A stretch of 38,920 nucleotides of DNA, taken from assembly GCA_947492135.1 (NCBI GenBank), contig CANLQR010000009.1:1-38920 (forward strand). Direction: 5' to 3'. The position numbers and the translations under genes were made by a program. The DNA comes from Deltaproteobacteria bacterium (lineage in GTDB: Bacteria > Myxococcota_A > Polyangia > Nannocystales > Nannocystaceae). The notes under the pieces were generated by a model. It was not told the origin of the DNA. It did not search any database and saw only the letters and a program-made list of their open reading frames with translations. Shown piece by piece: positions 15,054 to 24,085 of the stretch (the stretch's first letter is position 1; every line of letters starts with the position of its first letter).

Positions 15054-16576
15054 CGTTGATCGCCGCAGACGACCAAGCGGACCTCACCAGCTGGAGCGTT
15101 CGCGCCCTGGCCACGGCCGTGCGCAGCGGCGAGGTCACAGCCACCGCAATCGTCGAGGCTCACCTCGCTGCCCTCGACCGCGGTGCCGAGCTTCATGCGT
15201 GGTTGTGTCGCGTCGATGAGCGCGCGCGCGCACACGCGGCGACCCTCGACGCCGCGCATGCCCGCGGTGAAGCGCTGGGTGTGCTGGGCGGGGTGCCCCT
15301 GGGTCTCAAAGATCTGTTCGTCACCGAGGGCATCCCGACCACCGCCGGCTCGTGCATTCTTGCGGGGTGGATCCCGCCCTACGACGGCGAGCACAACACC
15401 CGCATGCGTGACGCCGGCGCAGTGCTGCTGGGCAAGCTCTCGCTCGATGAGTTCGCGATGGGCTCATCGAACGAGAACGTCCCCGGCGAGGCAGTGCGCA
15501 ACCCCTGGGCCCACGACCGCGTGGCCGGCGGCTCCTCGGGTGGCGCCGCGGCGGCCGTCGCTGCGCGGATGGTGCCGTTCGCCCTGGCAACCGACACCGG
15601 AGGATCGATCCGTCAGCCCGCGGCGCTGTGCGGGGTCGTGGGCTTGAAGCCGAGCTACGGTCGAGTGACGCGCGCCGGCATGATCGCCTTCGCGTCCAGT
15701 CTCGATCAGGCCGGGCCGATCACGCGCTCGGTTCGCGATGCAGCGGTGGTGCTGGGCGCACTCGCGGGGCCGAGCCCGGGCGACGCGACCTGCGTCAACG
15801 AGCCGGTGCCTGACTTTGCACAGGCGTGTGAACGTGGCACCCAGGGCCTTCGCGTCGGCGTATGCCGCCGCGCGCTCGACGGTGACGGACTCGACCAAGA
15901 CGTGCGGGTCGCGTTCTTCGCCGCGCTCGAGGTGCTGCGCGACGCAGGCGTCACGCTGGTCGACATCGAGCTTCCCCACGCCGATCTCGGCGTCGCCACC
16001 TACTACGTGCTGTGCGCCGCCGAGGCCTCGAGCAACCTCGCGCGGTACGACGGCATGCGCTACGGCCCGCGGGTCACCGCCAGTTCGGTCGAGGCGAGCG
16101 TCGAGGCCACGCGGAGTGCGGGTTTTGGCGCCGAGGTCCGGCGGCGGATCTTGCTGGGCACGTTCGTGCTGCGCAAAGCCGGCTACGAGGCGTACTACGG
16201 CCGCGCCGCGCGGGTGCGGCGGCTCGTCGCCGACGACTACCTCGAGGCCTTTGCCCACTGCGATGTGATCGCGAGCCCGACCGCGCCGCAGCCGGCGTTT
16301 GGTCGTGGCGAGCGCAACGCGGATCCGCTCGCGATGTATCTCGGCGACGTCTTCACGGTCGGGGCCAATCTCGCGGGATTGCCGGCGATCTCGATCCCTT
16401 GCGGCTTCACCCGCAGCGGACCGCGGCTGCCCATCGGGCTGCAGCTGGTCGGTCCGCCGTGGCGCGAGGATCTGATGCTCGCCGTCGCTGCCGGCCACGA
16501 GGACGCGACCCGGTGGCATCACGAGCGTCCGCCGAGGCTCATCGACGAAACTTCTCCCGCCGCGGGGTCGTCGTAG
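15050..16576 (+). CDS. gatA: Asp-tRNA(Asn)/Glu-tRNA(Gln) amidotransferase subunit A
   Basis: Glutaminase/amidase subunit of 508 aa. It releases ammonia from Gln (or Asn) and passes it to GatB. The amidase-signature triad is intact: K87 in GVPLGLKD, cis-Ser S162 in AGGSSGG, and nucleophile S186 in DTGGSIRQPA; the spacing equals that of characterised GatA. The start is GTG 15050, overlapping the gatC stop (GTGA); the open frame runs further upstream only inside gatC. It abuts gatB, whose ATG follows the stop directly. Confidence 0.95.
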   Translation: MTLIAADDQADLTSWSVRALATAVRSGEVTATAIVEAHLAALDRGAELHAWLCRVDERARAHAATLDAAHARGEALGVLGGVPLGLKDLFVTEGIPTTAGSCILAGWIPPYDGEHNTRMRDAGAVLLGKLSLDEFAMGSSNENVPGEAVRNPWAHDRVAGGSSGGAAAAVAARMVPFALATDTGGSIRQPAALCGVVGLKPSYGRVTRAGMIAFASSLDQAGPITRSVRDAAVVLGALAGPSPGDATCVNEPVPDFAQACERGTQGLRVGVCRRALDGDGLDQDVRVAFFAALEVLRDAGVTLVDIELPHADLGVATYYVLCAAEASSNLARYDGMRYGPRVTASSVEASVEATRSAGFGAEVRRRILLGTFVLRKAGYEAYYGRAARVRRLVADDYLEAFAHCDVIASPTAPQPAFGRGERNADPLAMYLGDVFTVGANLAGLPAISIPCGFTRSGPRLPIGLQLVGPPWREDLMLAVAAGHEDATRWHHERPPRLIDETSPAAGSS

Positions 16577-18043
16577 ATGAACGTGCGCTACGAGAGCGTG
16601 ATCGGGCTCGAGGTGCATTGCCAGCTCGAGCTGGCAAGCAAGCTGTTTTCGCCGTGCCCGCTCGAGATCGGTGCCGTGCCCAACACCCGGACCGACGCCT
16701 ACACCTGGGGCCTGCCGGGCACCCTGCCGATGCCCAACCGCGCCGCGGTTCAGGCTGCCATCGCCCTGGCTCTGGCGACCCGCTGTACGGTGCACCGACA
16801 CAGCCGGTTTGCGCGCAAGCACTACTTTTATCCCGATCTGCCCAAGGGCTATCAGATCACGCAAGCCGACGAACCCTACGCGACCGGCGGCGAGGTCGAG
16901 ATTCCCGGCTTCACCCGAGACGACGGCGCGCCGTGGCGGGTGCGCTTGCATCGGATCCACCTCGAGGAGGACGCCGGCAAGAACGTCCACGTCGGGCGCA
17001 CCAGCGGTGTCGACTACAACCGAGCAGGTGCACCGTTGGTCGAGATCGTCAGCGAGCCCGACCTGCGCAGCGCCGAGCAGGCAGCCGCGTACATGCGCGA
17101 GCTCCGGACCCTGGTGCGAGCGCTGGGGATCTCGCAGGCCAACATGGAAGAGGGCACGTTGCGCTGCGACGCCAACGTTTCGTTGCGTCCCGTGGGCACC
17201 GAGCCCCTGGGTGAGCGCTGCGAGATCAAGAACGTCAACTCCTTTCGTTTCCTCGCCCGAGCCATCGACGCCGAGATCCGGCGGCAGACCGACCTGCTCA
17301 CGCACGGCGAGAGCATCACGCGCTGCACGCTGGGCTACGACCATGAACACGACCGGCTGTTCGTGATGCGCACCAAAGAGGACGCCGCGGACTATCGCTT
17401 CCTGCCCGACCCCGACCTGCCACCCTTGGTGATCGACGACGCTTGGGTCGACGAGGTGCGCAACGCGTTGCCCGAGCTGCCCGCCGCGAGGCGCGAGCGC
17501 TGGCGGGGGCTTGGCGTCGCGGCCGACGACGCCTCGATGCTGGCCGCCGAGCGCGACCTCGCCGAGTACTTCGATGCGCTGCTGGTGGCGACCGGCACCG
17601 CTCGGGCGCGACGCGCCGCGAACTGGCTGGTGACAGACCTGCTCGGCCGACTCGGCAGCGCCCCCATCGCGAGCTGCCCGGTCCCCGCAACGATGCTCGC
17701 CGAGATCGTCACCATGGTCGACGACGACGTCATCTCCGGTCGCACCGGCAAAGACGTTCTCGGCCTGTGTTGGTCGGGCGAGGGCACGCCTGCGCAGCTC
17801 GTCGAGCAACGCGGCCTGGGCCAGCTGAGCGACGCTGGCCCGGTCGACGCGCTGATCGCCGAGGTCTTTGCCGAGAATCCGCGGCAGCTCGCGTCGCTGC
17901 TCGCGGGCAAGGACAGCCTGCGGGGTTTCTTCGTGGGCCAGATCATGAAACGCAGCCGCGGTCAGGCGAATCCACGTCTGGTCGCCACGCGGCTCGACGC
18001 CGCCCTGGGGCAGGCGGCGGGATCGACCGAGGAACCATCGTGA
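16577..18043 (+). CDS. gatB: Asp-tRNA(Asn)/Glu-tRNA(Gln) amidotransferase subunit B
   Basis: tRNA-binding kinase/transamidase subunit, 488 aa, normal length. The N-terminal signature is VIGLEVHCQLELASKLFSPC. Other conserved blocks are GLPGTLPMPN, KHYFYPDLPKGYQI, RIHLEEDAGKNVH and NRAGAPLVEIVSEPD, then EEGTLRCDANVS. A helical YqeY-like tail (about 350-488, ending GQIMKRSRGQANP) binds tRNA. Its stop overlaps the GTG of the metallophosphoesterase gene by 4 nt, tying translation of a membrane protein to gatB. Confidence 0.95.
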   Translation: MNVRYESVIGLEVHCQLELASKLFSPCPLEIGAVPNTRTDAYTWGLPGTLPMPNRAAVQAAIALALATRCTVHRHSRFARKHYFYPDLPKGYQITQADEPYATGGEVEIPGFTRDDGAPWRVRLHRIHLEEDAGKNVHVGRTSGVDYNRAGAPLVEIVSEPDLRSAEQAAAYMRELRTLVRALGISQANMEEGTLRCDANVSLRPVGTEPLGERCEIKNVNSFRFLARAIDAEIRRQTDLLTHGESITRCTLGYDHEHDRLFVMRTKEDAADYRFLPDPDLPPLVIDDAWVDEVRNALPELPAARRERWRGLGVAADDASMLAAERDLAEYFDALLVATGTARARRAANWLVTDLLGRLGSAPIASCPVPATMLAEIVTMVDDDVISGRTGKDVLGLCWSGEGTPAQLVEQRGLGQLSDAGPVDALIAEVFAENPRQLASLLAGKDSLRGFFVGQIMKRSRGQANPRLVATRLDAALGQAAGSTEEPS

Positions 18044-19266
18044 CCCCGAGCTGGATCGCACTAGGCGCCTACGCGGTCGTCGTGGCCGCCGCGTTCGTGC
18101 GCAGCCGCCCCTACGGGATCTTTGCCGCGATCGTACTGATGTTCCCGACCCTGGTCGGCAACGCGCTGCGCGACGACCTCGCGCCGTTTGGCCCCGTGGT
18201 CACCTACGCGCAGCTCGTGACGTGCATCCACTTCGGCGCGCTGCTCGTGCGACCGGCACTGCGGCCACGATGGTTCCGGGCACTGGTGAGCATCCCCGGG
18301 CTGTGGTTTTGTGCCGCTTGTCTGCTCGGGTTTCCCTGGGCGATCTGGGCCGCCGCGGGTGGCGATCCGATAGCGTCGTGGCTGCCCTTCGCGATCGCGA
18401 CGTTGGGGCTGTACGAGTCGCTGGTGACCCGGCGCGAACGTGTCGACCTCGTGCTCGATGGCCTCGACTACGGCGAACTCGCGCGGCAGACGGGGTCAGT
18501 GACGCGGCGCAGCCTCGACAGCAATACGTCGCCGCTGCGCAGCGATCGCGCGCTGCGCATCGTGCAGATCACCGACCCCCACCTGGGGCCGTTCATGTCG
18601 GTCGCACGACTGCGTGAGATCTGTCGCCGCGCGGTCGAACAGGATCCCGACTTGATCCTGATCACCGGCGATCTGATGACGATGGAATCCCATGATGTCG
18701 CGGTGGTGACCGAGGCTCTCGCGCCGCTGGCAAAACTGCCCGGCCGGGTGTTTGCGTGTCATGGCAATCACGACCACGAGGCCCGCGCGGTGGTCGCCAA
18801 CGCCTATGCCACCCACGGCATCACGCTGTTGATCGACGCGCTCGCCTCGGTGACCACCCCCGCCGGCGTGGTGCAGATCGTCGGTGCCGACTTCGTGTGG
18901 CGTAACCGCGGCGAGCACCTCGCCGCGCTCGCCGGCCGATTCCCTCGCGAGCCGGCGGCGTCCGGCGGCACCGCCCCGCTGCGACTTTGGCTTCTGCACG
19001 ACCCGGGAGCATTTCGTCACCTCCCCGAAGGCGACGCCGACCTGGTGTTGTCCGGTCATACCCATGGCGGCCAGGTTGGACTGGTGAGCCTTGGACTCAA
19101 CGGGACCTTCCTCAGCGCGGTCTCCTCGATCCCCGATCACGGCCTGTGGGCGCGAGGGACCGATCGCCTCTACGTGCATCGAGCGAACGGGCACTATGGA
19201 TTCCCGATCCGCCTCGGGGTGCCGGCCGAGGAAAGCGTGGTGTACGTCTGGCGGGGCTCACGATGA
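18040..19266 (+). CDS. Membrane-associated metallophosphoesterase (YkuE/YaeI-like)
   Basis: Calcineurin-like phosphoesterase of 408 aa with a dinuclear metal site. About 130 residues of hydrophobic N-terminus (ALGAYAVVVAAAFV, GIFAAIVLMFPTLVG, LWFCAACLLGFPWAIW) form several TM helices. The catalytic domain carries all five family blocks: DPH (179-181), GD (D211), GNHDH (N243-D245), HDPG, and GHTHGG (H340, H342). Relatives act on lipid-linked pyrophosphates or UDP-diacylglucosamine-type substrates; the actual substrate here is unknown. The start is GTG 18040, overlapping the gatB stop, and the stop overlaps the next ATG (ATGA). Confidence 0.88.
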   Translation: MTPSWIALGAYAVVVAAAFVRSRPYGIFAAIVLMFPTLVGNALRDDLAPFGPVVTYAQLVTCIHFGALLVRPALRPRWFRALVSIPGLWFCAACLLGFPWAIWAAAGGDPIASWLPFAIATLGLYESLVTRRERVDLVLDGLDYGELARQTGSVTRRSLDSNTSPLRSDRALRIVQITDPHLGPFMSVARLREICRRAVEQDPDLILITGDLMTMESHDVAVVTEALAPLAKLPGRVFACHGNHDHEARAVVANAYATHGITLLIDALASVTTPAGVVQIVGADFVWRNRGEHLAALAGRFPREPAASGGTAPLRLWLLHDPGAFRHLPEGDADLVLSGHTHGGQVGLVSLGLNGTFLSAVSSIPDHGLWARGTDRLYVHRANGHYGFPIRLGVPAEESVVYVWRGSR

Positions 19267-20171
19267 AGACCGGTCTAGCCGCACTGCTCCATCCCCGCTC
19301 GACGGACGACTTCCTCGCGAGCTACGAACAGCAAGAGCCCTTCGTCGTACACGGCAACGAGGCCCACACCGGCGAGCTGACGAGCCTGCCGATGCTCGCC
19401 TCGCTCGAAGCCTTGCTGGGCTCTTGGCCCCGCGCCGTCGAGGCGCACTTGCCCGATCGGCGTGACGAAGCGAGCGCGATCGAGACCGACACGACCCAAG
19501 CGCGAAGGCTCTTCGACGAGGGCATGGGCTTGCTCTTTGGCGAGGCAAATCTGGTTTCGCCGGTGCTGAGCCGCTGGCTCGAGCAGGTCCGGCGCGACCT
19601 GGGCCTGTCGGCGTTGACGTATGGGCGTTGCCTGATCTACGCGACGCCTGACGGCAAAGGCACCGCCGCGCACTTCGACCACAACCACAACTTTGTCCTG
19701 CAAATCCGCGGGACCAAGATCTGGACGCTCGCGGAGAATCACGACGTGGCGCATCCGATGTGTCGCCACACGATGGGCCTACCCGAGGACCCCGAGCTGA
19801 CGACCTACATGGACCGGCCGATGCCGACGACCATGCCTGAACCCACGCAGACCTTCGAGCTGCGGCCCGGCTCGTTGCTCTTCGTTCCGCGCGGCTATTG
19901 GCACGCGACTGCGGCCACGGGTGACGCGTTGGCGCTGAACTTCACGTTCACCGCACCCACCTGGCTCGATCTGTTCAGCGCCGCGCTGCGAAGTCGTCTG
20001 GTGCTATCGCCCCACTGGCGTGAGACTGCCGAAGGCGTGGCCGATCCCGCGCGGCGGCGGTCGGCGACGCAAACCCTCGATCTGCTACTCGCAGGTCTCG
20101 TCGACGATCTGCCGCACTGGCAAGCCGCGGACATCCTCGACGCGACCGAGGCCGATCCCACCGACGCGTAG
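19263..20171 (+). CDS. JmjC/cupin-type Fe(II)/2-oxoglutarate oxygenase, RoxA/cupin_4-like
   Basis: Predicted non-haem Fe(II) oxygenase of 302 aa. The iron triad is visible as H137-F-D139 (AAHFDHNHNFVLQIRG) and H214 (VPRGYWHATAATGD), with the FVLQIRGTKIW strand typical of JmjC/cupin_4 proteins such as the ribosomal-protein hydroxylase YcfD/RoxA. Peptide or protein hydroxylation is therefore the likely activity; the substrate is unknown. It is the last gene of the gatCAB-phosphoesterase operon (ATGA overlap upstream), a context that weakly favours a translation-related substrate. The C-terminal helical part (about 225-302) could support dimerisation. Confidence 0.8.
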   Translation: MKTGLAALLHPRSTDDFLASYEQQEPFVVHGNEAHTGELTSLPMLASLEALLGSWPRAVEAHLPDRRDEASAIETDTTQARRLFDEGMGLLFGEANLVSPVLSRWLEQVRRDLGLSALTYGRCLIYATPDGKGTAAHFDHNHNFVLQIRGTKIWTLAENHDVAHPMCRHTMGLPEDPELTTYMDRPMPTTMPEPTQTFELRPGSLLFVPRGYWHATAATGDALALNFTFTAPTWLDLFSAALRSRLVLSPHWRETAEGVADPARRRSATQTLDLLLAGLVDDLPHWQAADILDATEADPTDA

Positions 20172-20195
20172 GGCCCTACGGCTGCACTCCGTCGC

Positions 20196-20558
20196 TCACC
20201 CGTGGTAGACGCGCGACGCGACGATCCGTCCCATCTCGACGTCGAATGCCTCGGCCACGGGCATTGGCTCGTCGCCAGGCGCGTGGCGGACGTACTCGAT
20301 GATCACCCGCGCGTCGTCGGCGACGATCGAGGTCTGCTCGTAGCGCAACCCCGGCAGCCGCGCCATCGCGTCGGCCCACCACGTCGTCAGCGCGGCTTTG
20401 CCGACGATCTTGCCGCCAGTGTCGGGGTGCAGCGCGCGGATCTTCGGTGACGTATGGGTGCACCGCTCGTCGTACAGCGCGACCAGAGCCGCCACGTCGT
20501 GGGCGTTGAACGCATCGAGCCACCGCTGGGCCAGCGCGGCGTTGTCGACGGCGCCCAT
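20196..20558 (-). CDS. SnoaL/NTF2-like protein
   Basis: Small alpha+beta-barrel protein, 120 aa. NTF2 features are the N-terminal helix LAQRWLDAFNAHDVAALVAL, then YDERCTHTSP, a GKIVGKAALTTWWADAMARL helix, and C-terminal strands (RVIIEYVRHAPGD, AEAFDVEMGRIVASRVYH). Relatives include isomerases, hydrolases and ligand-binding proteins; no catalytic role can be fixed. The ATG shares one base with the upstream stop (TGATG), so it is co-translated with the unknown protein before it. The stop faces the JmjC-type gene. Confidence 0.8.
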   Translation of the reverse strand: MGAVDNAALAQRWLDAFNAHDVAALVALYDERCTHTSPKIRALHPDTGGKIVGKAALTTWWADAMARLPGLRYEQTSIVADDARVIIEYVRHAPGDEPMPVAEAFDVEMGRIVASRVYHG

Positions 20559-21169
20559 CACGACCCCGCGGCGGACAGATCGGCGAGCCGACTGCGGTGT
20601 CGATCGATCAGCCCGAACAGCTCGGGCAGACCTTGCAGCACGAATTCGTCGAAGGGGCGGGTGGTCCACAGCGACAGATGCTCGAGGATCCAGCGATCGG
20701 CCTCGTCGGCCGCCGTCGCGGTACCCAGCTTCGCGCGGGCGCCCAGCTCGCGGGACAGTCGGGTGGTCGCGCGAAGCATGGCGTCGAACTCGCGAGCGCT
20801 GAGATCCGTCGCGACCATTGCGAAGACCCCCAGATGGATCGCAGCCCGGTAAAACGCCAGCTGATCCCGCATGATCGCATAGCCCAGCGCGTCGACCTCG
20901 TCGGCCGTCAGGTCGGCGTCGAACCCCCACGAGTGCGACTCGTCGCCGCCCCACGAGCGCAGCAACACCACATCGACCGACCGCGGCCAGACCTCGACGC
21001 GACGGAGGATCTCGCTGTCGATGGCCGAGGCTTTGGCCGGCGTCGGCGCTTGCGAGAGTCGGCTCCGGCCCACGCGGATCTTCTGCACCGGCGCCACGAC
21101 CAAGGCCCGACGCGCCACGCCGAGTATCTCGGTCTCGAACTCAGTGAACTCGAGCTGTGACTCCCCCAC
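20558..21169 (-). CDS. Unknown protein, about 203 aa
   Basis: Family not recognised. From GTG 21169 it begins GESQLEFTEFETEILG; a GTG at 21259 would add 30 residues that look non-coding (Arg/Pro/Ala-rich), so the shorter form is preferred, though neither has a clear ribosome site. The middle contains VDVVLLRSWGGDESHSWGFD. The second half is helical (ALGYAIMRDQLAFYRAAIHL, then REFDAMLRATTRLSREL). No signal peptide or TM segment. It overlaps the SnoaL-like gene by one base and probably works with it. Confidence 0.65.
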   Translation of the reverse strand: MGESQLEFTEFETEILGVARRALVVAPVQKIRVGRSRLSQAPTPAKASAIDSEILRRVEVWPRSVDVVLLRSWGGDESHSWGFDADLTADEVDALGYAIMRDQLAFYRAAIHLGVFAMVATDLSAREFDAMLRATTRLSRELGARAKLGTATAADEADRWILEHLSLWTTRPFDEFVLQGLPELFGLIDRHRSRLADLSAAGS

Positions 21170-21286
21170 GGTGAAGTCAGCGTGGCCGAGGGCAGCTTGG
21201 CCGTCAACTGGGGCGTGGGCTCGACTCCGACACGAGGCTCTTGGTCGGGGCGCGCACACGCGAGATCGCGCCGGCGCAGGCTGCGA

Positions 21287-22735
21287 TCAGCTGGGAACAA
21301 GTCGGTAGTACGGCGCGTCCGCGTCGGGTACGTCGATCGCGATCGACACGGGATACGGCACCGAGCCGGTGAACACCGTCTCCCACGGTCCGTCGGCAGT
21401 GGCCCCAGCCTGTACCTCGTAGTCGACTCCCGGCGCGAGCAGTGTGGTGCGAATCGTCAGGGTACCGTCCGCGAACGACACCTGTGCCCCGTCCCACGGC
21501 CGCGCAAGGGGCTCGCCGACAAACAGGCCCTCGCCGGGCTGCGCGACCGACTTCCAGTAGGACTCGATCAGGGTCTGACCGCGAAAGTAGTGGGCCGTCG
21601 CAATCACAGGGTTGGGAAATTTCGCGGGAAAATTGCACGGCTCGACCACCGTGCCGTAGCTGCCGGTTGCGCCGGCCTCGAGCCAGGCGACCACACTCAT
21701 CTGCGAGCTGGTCGGGACCTCGCCGCCGTAGGACGTCAGGTGATCCGCCATGGCACCGGGCGAATAACCGTTGGTCGCGATCTGCGGCACGTTCATCAGT
21801 CCGGTGAAGTAGAACATCACGTCCTGGGTGTTCTCGATGTAGTCGAGACCCGAGCCGTCGGAGTTGTCGATGTACTCGAGCGGCAGGCCACCTTCGTGAT
21901 CGAACAATGCCACGGTGTCGATGAAGCTCGGTGATCGCGTGCTGCGATCGGCATCGGTCGTGCGGATCAAGTAGCCGTCACCGACCGGCCACGTGGCATC
22001 GGCCGCGACGCCACGATCGACGAGCGCCTGGATCGGCGCGATCTCGCTGCCTGCGAGCATCATGGCCGGCCGGAGTCCGTGATCCGTCCATGGCGCGAAG
22101 CTCGGCGAGTCGTAGTAGTCGACCGGGGCGCTGGGGTTGCAGGGCGTCGCGCAGTACTGCGGGTCGAAGCCCAGCGCAAACGCCGAGGTGACCGACATGC
22201 ACTCCACGCGGTACGGCTGCGTCCAGGTGATGGCGAGCGCCTGGATCTCGTCGCCGAGCGCAGCATCGACGGTGCTCTTGGCGGCGGCAAAGTCGGCCTG
22301 CGAGAGCACCGCGCCCGCCGGTAGATTGAGATGCACGAGGTTGGCGGCGGGAATCTGGCGCGCGTTGACGTAGTAGTCGGCGACCGCCACCGACTGGGGG
22401 TCGGCGTCGTTGACCAGCACCGCGAGCTCGCTCGCGACGATCGACGTTCGCGGAAAAATCACCTCGGGCTCGATCGGCTCACCGGTCGTGCCCGAGGTTT
22501 CCCCGGTGGTGCTCGACTCGGCGGGGGTCTCGGTCGTCTCGCTGCTCTCGTCGACGGCGGTGGTCACCGTGGTCGCGGTCGACGACGTGCCTTCGGTCGA
22601 CACCGCGACCGTGGTGCTGCTTTCGCTGCCGGTTTGCGCGGGTGACTCGCCATCACCACCACAGGCAACCGAGATCAACGCGGCGAGGCAGGCCTGCGGG
22701 CCCCGGCCACGCCGTCGCTCAATGGAACTCTGCAT
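21287..22735 (-). CDS. TIGR03790-family lipoprotein
   Basis: 482-aa predicted surface lipoprotein. The start ATG 22735 is chosen over TTG 22750 because it gives a compact signal peptide with lipobox SVAC and C25. A Ser/Thr-rich linker follows (about 30-85, EGTSSTATTVTTAVDESS). The core matches the TIGR03790 family of unknown function: LAVLVNDADPQSVAVADYYV, then NARQIPAANLVHLNLP, and ITWTQPYRVECMSVTSAFAL. C-terminal strands (about 400-482) look like a fibronectin/beta-sandwich extension. Its 5' end overlaps the end of the preceding gene by 61 nt in another frame. Confidence 0.8.
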   Translation of the reverse strand: MQSSIERRRGRGPQACLAALISVACGGDGESPAQTGSESSTTVAVSTEGTSSTATTVTTAVDESSETTETPAESSTTGETSGTTGEPIEPEVIFPRTSIVASELAVLVNDADPQSVAVADYYVNARQIPAANLVHLNLPAGAVLSQADFAAAKSTVDAALGDEIQALAITWTQPYRVECMSVTSAFALGFDPQYCATPCNPSAPVDYYDSPSFAPWTDHGLRPAMMLAGSEIAPIQALVDRGVAADATWPVGDGYLIRTTDADRSTRSPSFIDTVALFDHEGGLPLEYIDNSDGSGLDYIENTQDVMFYFTGLMNVPQIATNGYSPGAMADHLTSYGGEVPTSSQMSVVAWLEAGATGSYGTVVEPCNFPAKFPNPVIATAHYFRGQTLIESYWKSVAQPGEGLFVGEPLARPWDGAQVSFADGTLTIRTTLLAPGVDYEVQAGATADGPWETVFTGSVPYPVSIAIDVPDADAPYYRLVPS

Positions 22736-24036
22736 GCGACCCCACGACAACGGTTATGCCCGATGACGAGGTCGTTGAGGCAGGAGAATCTCTCAGCAGG
22801 GGCAAAGAACGGTACTTCGCCCAGGCTCGCGATCTCACGGAGTGCGTTTGGGCGCAGTGCGTTTGGGCCTGCCGAGGCGTTTTGGCTGGTCACGTGTTGC
22901 TCACCACCTGTGGTCGCGAACACCCGAGTTGGGCCAAGCCAGCTGTGCGCGAGCACCTCGGCGTTGCCGTCCCCATCGAGATCGAACACAGCCTGGACGT
23001 CGTCGGACTGGGCGTCGACCCAGACTGGCTCCGCTGGAGAGCCGTCGGCATCGAGGGCAATCGCGGCCCATGCCGGATCGAAACCACCGCAGCCGCCGAA
23101 CTCCTCGCCGTCCAAGCTGAACACGTCGAGTTCTCCGCCGCGGGTCGGCTCGATCCAGCGGCGGCCTTGGAGGCGATCGACCAGCCGTCGGGTCGTGAAG
23201 ACCTCGTCGTCGAACTTGGCGACATGCTCGGCGAACGCCGTGATGATCGGCCGCAAGCCGGGCGCGCGCTGCACCATCCGCCTCGCCACCGGCGACGGCA
23301 AGCCATCGACGTCGGCGGTGTCCTGCGCGACATAGACCAGCGGCTCGGACAGCGCGGTGTCACGCGCCCACACGCCACCCTCGCAACCTACGCCCTCGAG
23401 CGGAGCCACCACGACGCGGCGACCATCATCCCACAGGGATGCGGGGTCGAGGATCGTGCGACCGTCCTGTTCGAGCTCGGAGACCTCGTCGTCGGGCAGG
23501 TACGCCACGGTTCCGAATGACTCGCTGACCAGCGAAGGGTTCCCGATGCGTGCGACACAGACCCGACCGGCGGCCGAATACACGCGCACATGGCGACCGA
23601 CTGCCAGGCGCGCCCGCTCAGGCAGGCGGGCGACGTCGAGATCGCGCCACACGGGTTGGTCAATCGAGTCATCGGCTGGCTCGCCGCGATAGTGCGGCGC
23701 GTTGACGGCCAGCGCGTCGAACTGGGCCTCACCGAGATCCGCTGCACTGGCGAGCACCAGATACGGCGCCGGCATCTCGATGACGAACGCGAAGTCGTAG
23801 GCACCTCGAGTGCTGTCGGTCGGCGCCGAAACCACGGCCGGCAGCAACACCGGCGTGTGCACCGGCACCACCTGCGTCACCACCTCGGACTGGACCACCG
23901 GCGCCGCCACCTCGGCAGTCGCGAGGCAGGCGCGCTGGGCCTCGACATGCTCGAGGTGCATGGCGACACCCAGTGCGATGGGCGCCAGGGCAGCGGTACA
24001 GAGCAAGAGCAGGCCACGGGCGGTGGGGGTCAGCAT
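22675..24036 (-). CDS. Secreted or membrane-anchored protein with VCBS/FG-GAP-like motif
   Basis: 453 aa. The N-terminal hydrophobic segment (about 8-27, GLLLLCTAALAPIALGVAMH) is a signal anchor. The extracytoplasmic part has beta-strand character and one clear calcium-type loop DLDGDGNAEVL, as in VCBS/FG-GAP repeats, near residue 355. The rest is unassigned. The tail (LVIGHNRCRGVACRVPLSDG) overlaps the start of the TIGR03790 lipoprotein gene, so the two are probably coupled. A 49-nt gap separates it from the transporter gene. Confidence 0.75.
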   Translation of the reverse strand: MLTPTARGLLLLCTAALAPIALGVAMHLEHVEAQRACLATAEVAAPVVQSEVVTQVVPVHTPVLLPAVVSAPTDSTRGAYDFAFVIEMPAPYLVLASAADLGEAQFDALAVNAPHYRGEPADDSIDQPVWRDLDVARLPERARLAVGRHVRVYSAAGRVCVARIGNPSLVSESFGTVAYLPDDEVSELEQDGRTILDPASLWDDGRRVVVAPLEGVGCEGGVWARDTALSEPLVYVAQDTADVDGLPSPVARRMVQRAPGLRPIITAFAEHVAKFDDEVFTTRRLVDRLQGRRWIEPTRGGELDVFSLDGEEFGGCGGFDPAWAAIALDADGSPAEPVWVDAQSDDVQAVFDLDGDGNAEVLAHSWLGPTRVFATTGGEQHVTSQNASAGPNALRPNALREIASLGEVPFFAPAERFSCLNDLVIGHNRCRGVACRVPLSDGVAGARRPASPR

Positions 24037-24085
24037 TGGGGTCCGCCGGATCGACGCCCCAGCCCGCCCGGGCCATTCCGGACGC

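Noticed and set aside
15464-18061. 865-aa open frame on the minus strand
   Set aside because: Antisense shadow of gatA/gatB; Arg/Asp/Gln/Gly-biased, no family motif, while the plus strand has clear gatA and gatB motifs.
21180-21260. tRNA-like stretch (TGGCCGAG box A-like, GGCTCGACTCC box B-like)
   Set aside because: Anticodon arm and acceptor stem do not pair; T-stem has a mismatch. Not foldable as a cloverleaf.
22736-22750. TTG 22750 as start of the TIGR03790 lipoprotein
   Set aside because: ATG 22735 gives a proper signal peptide length.
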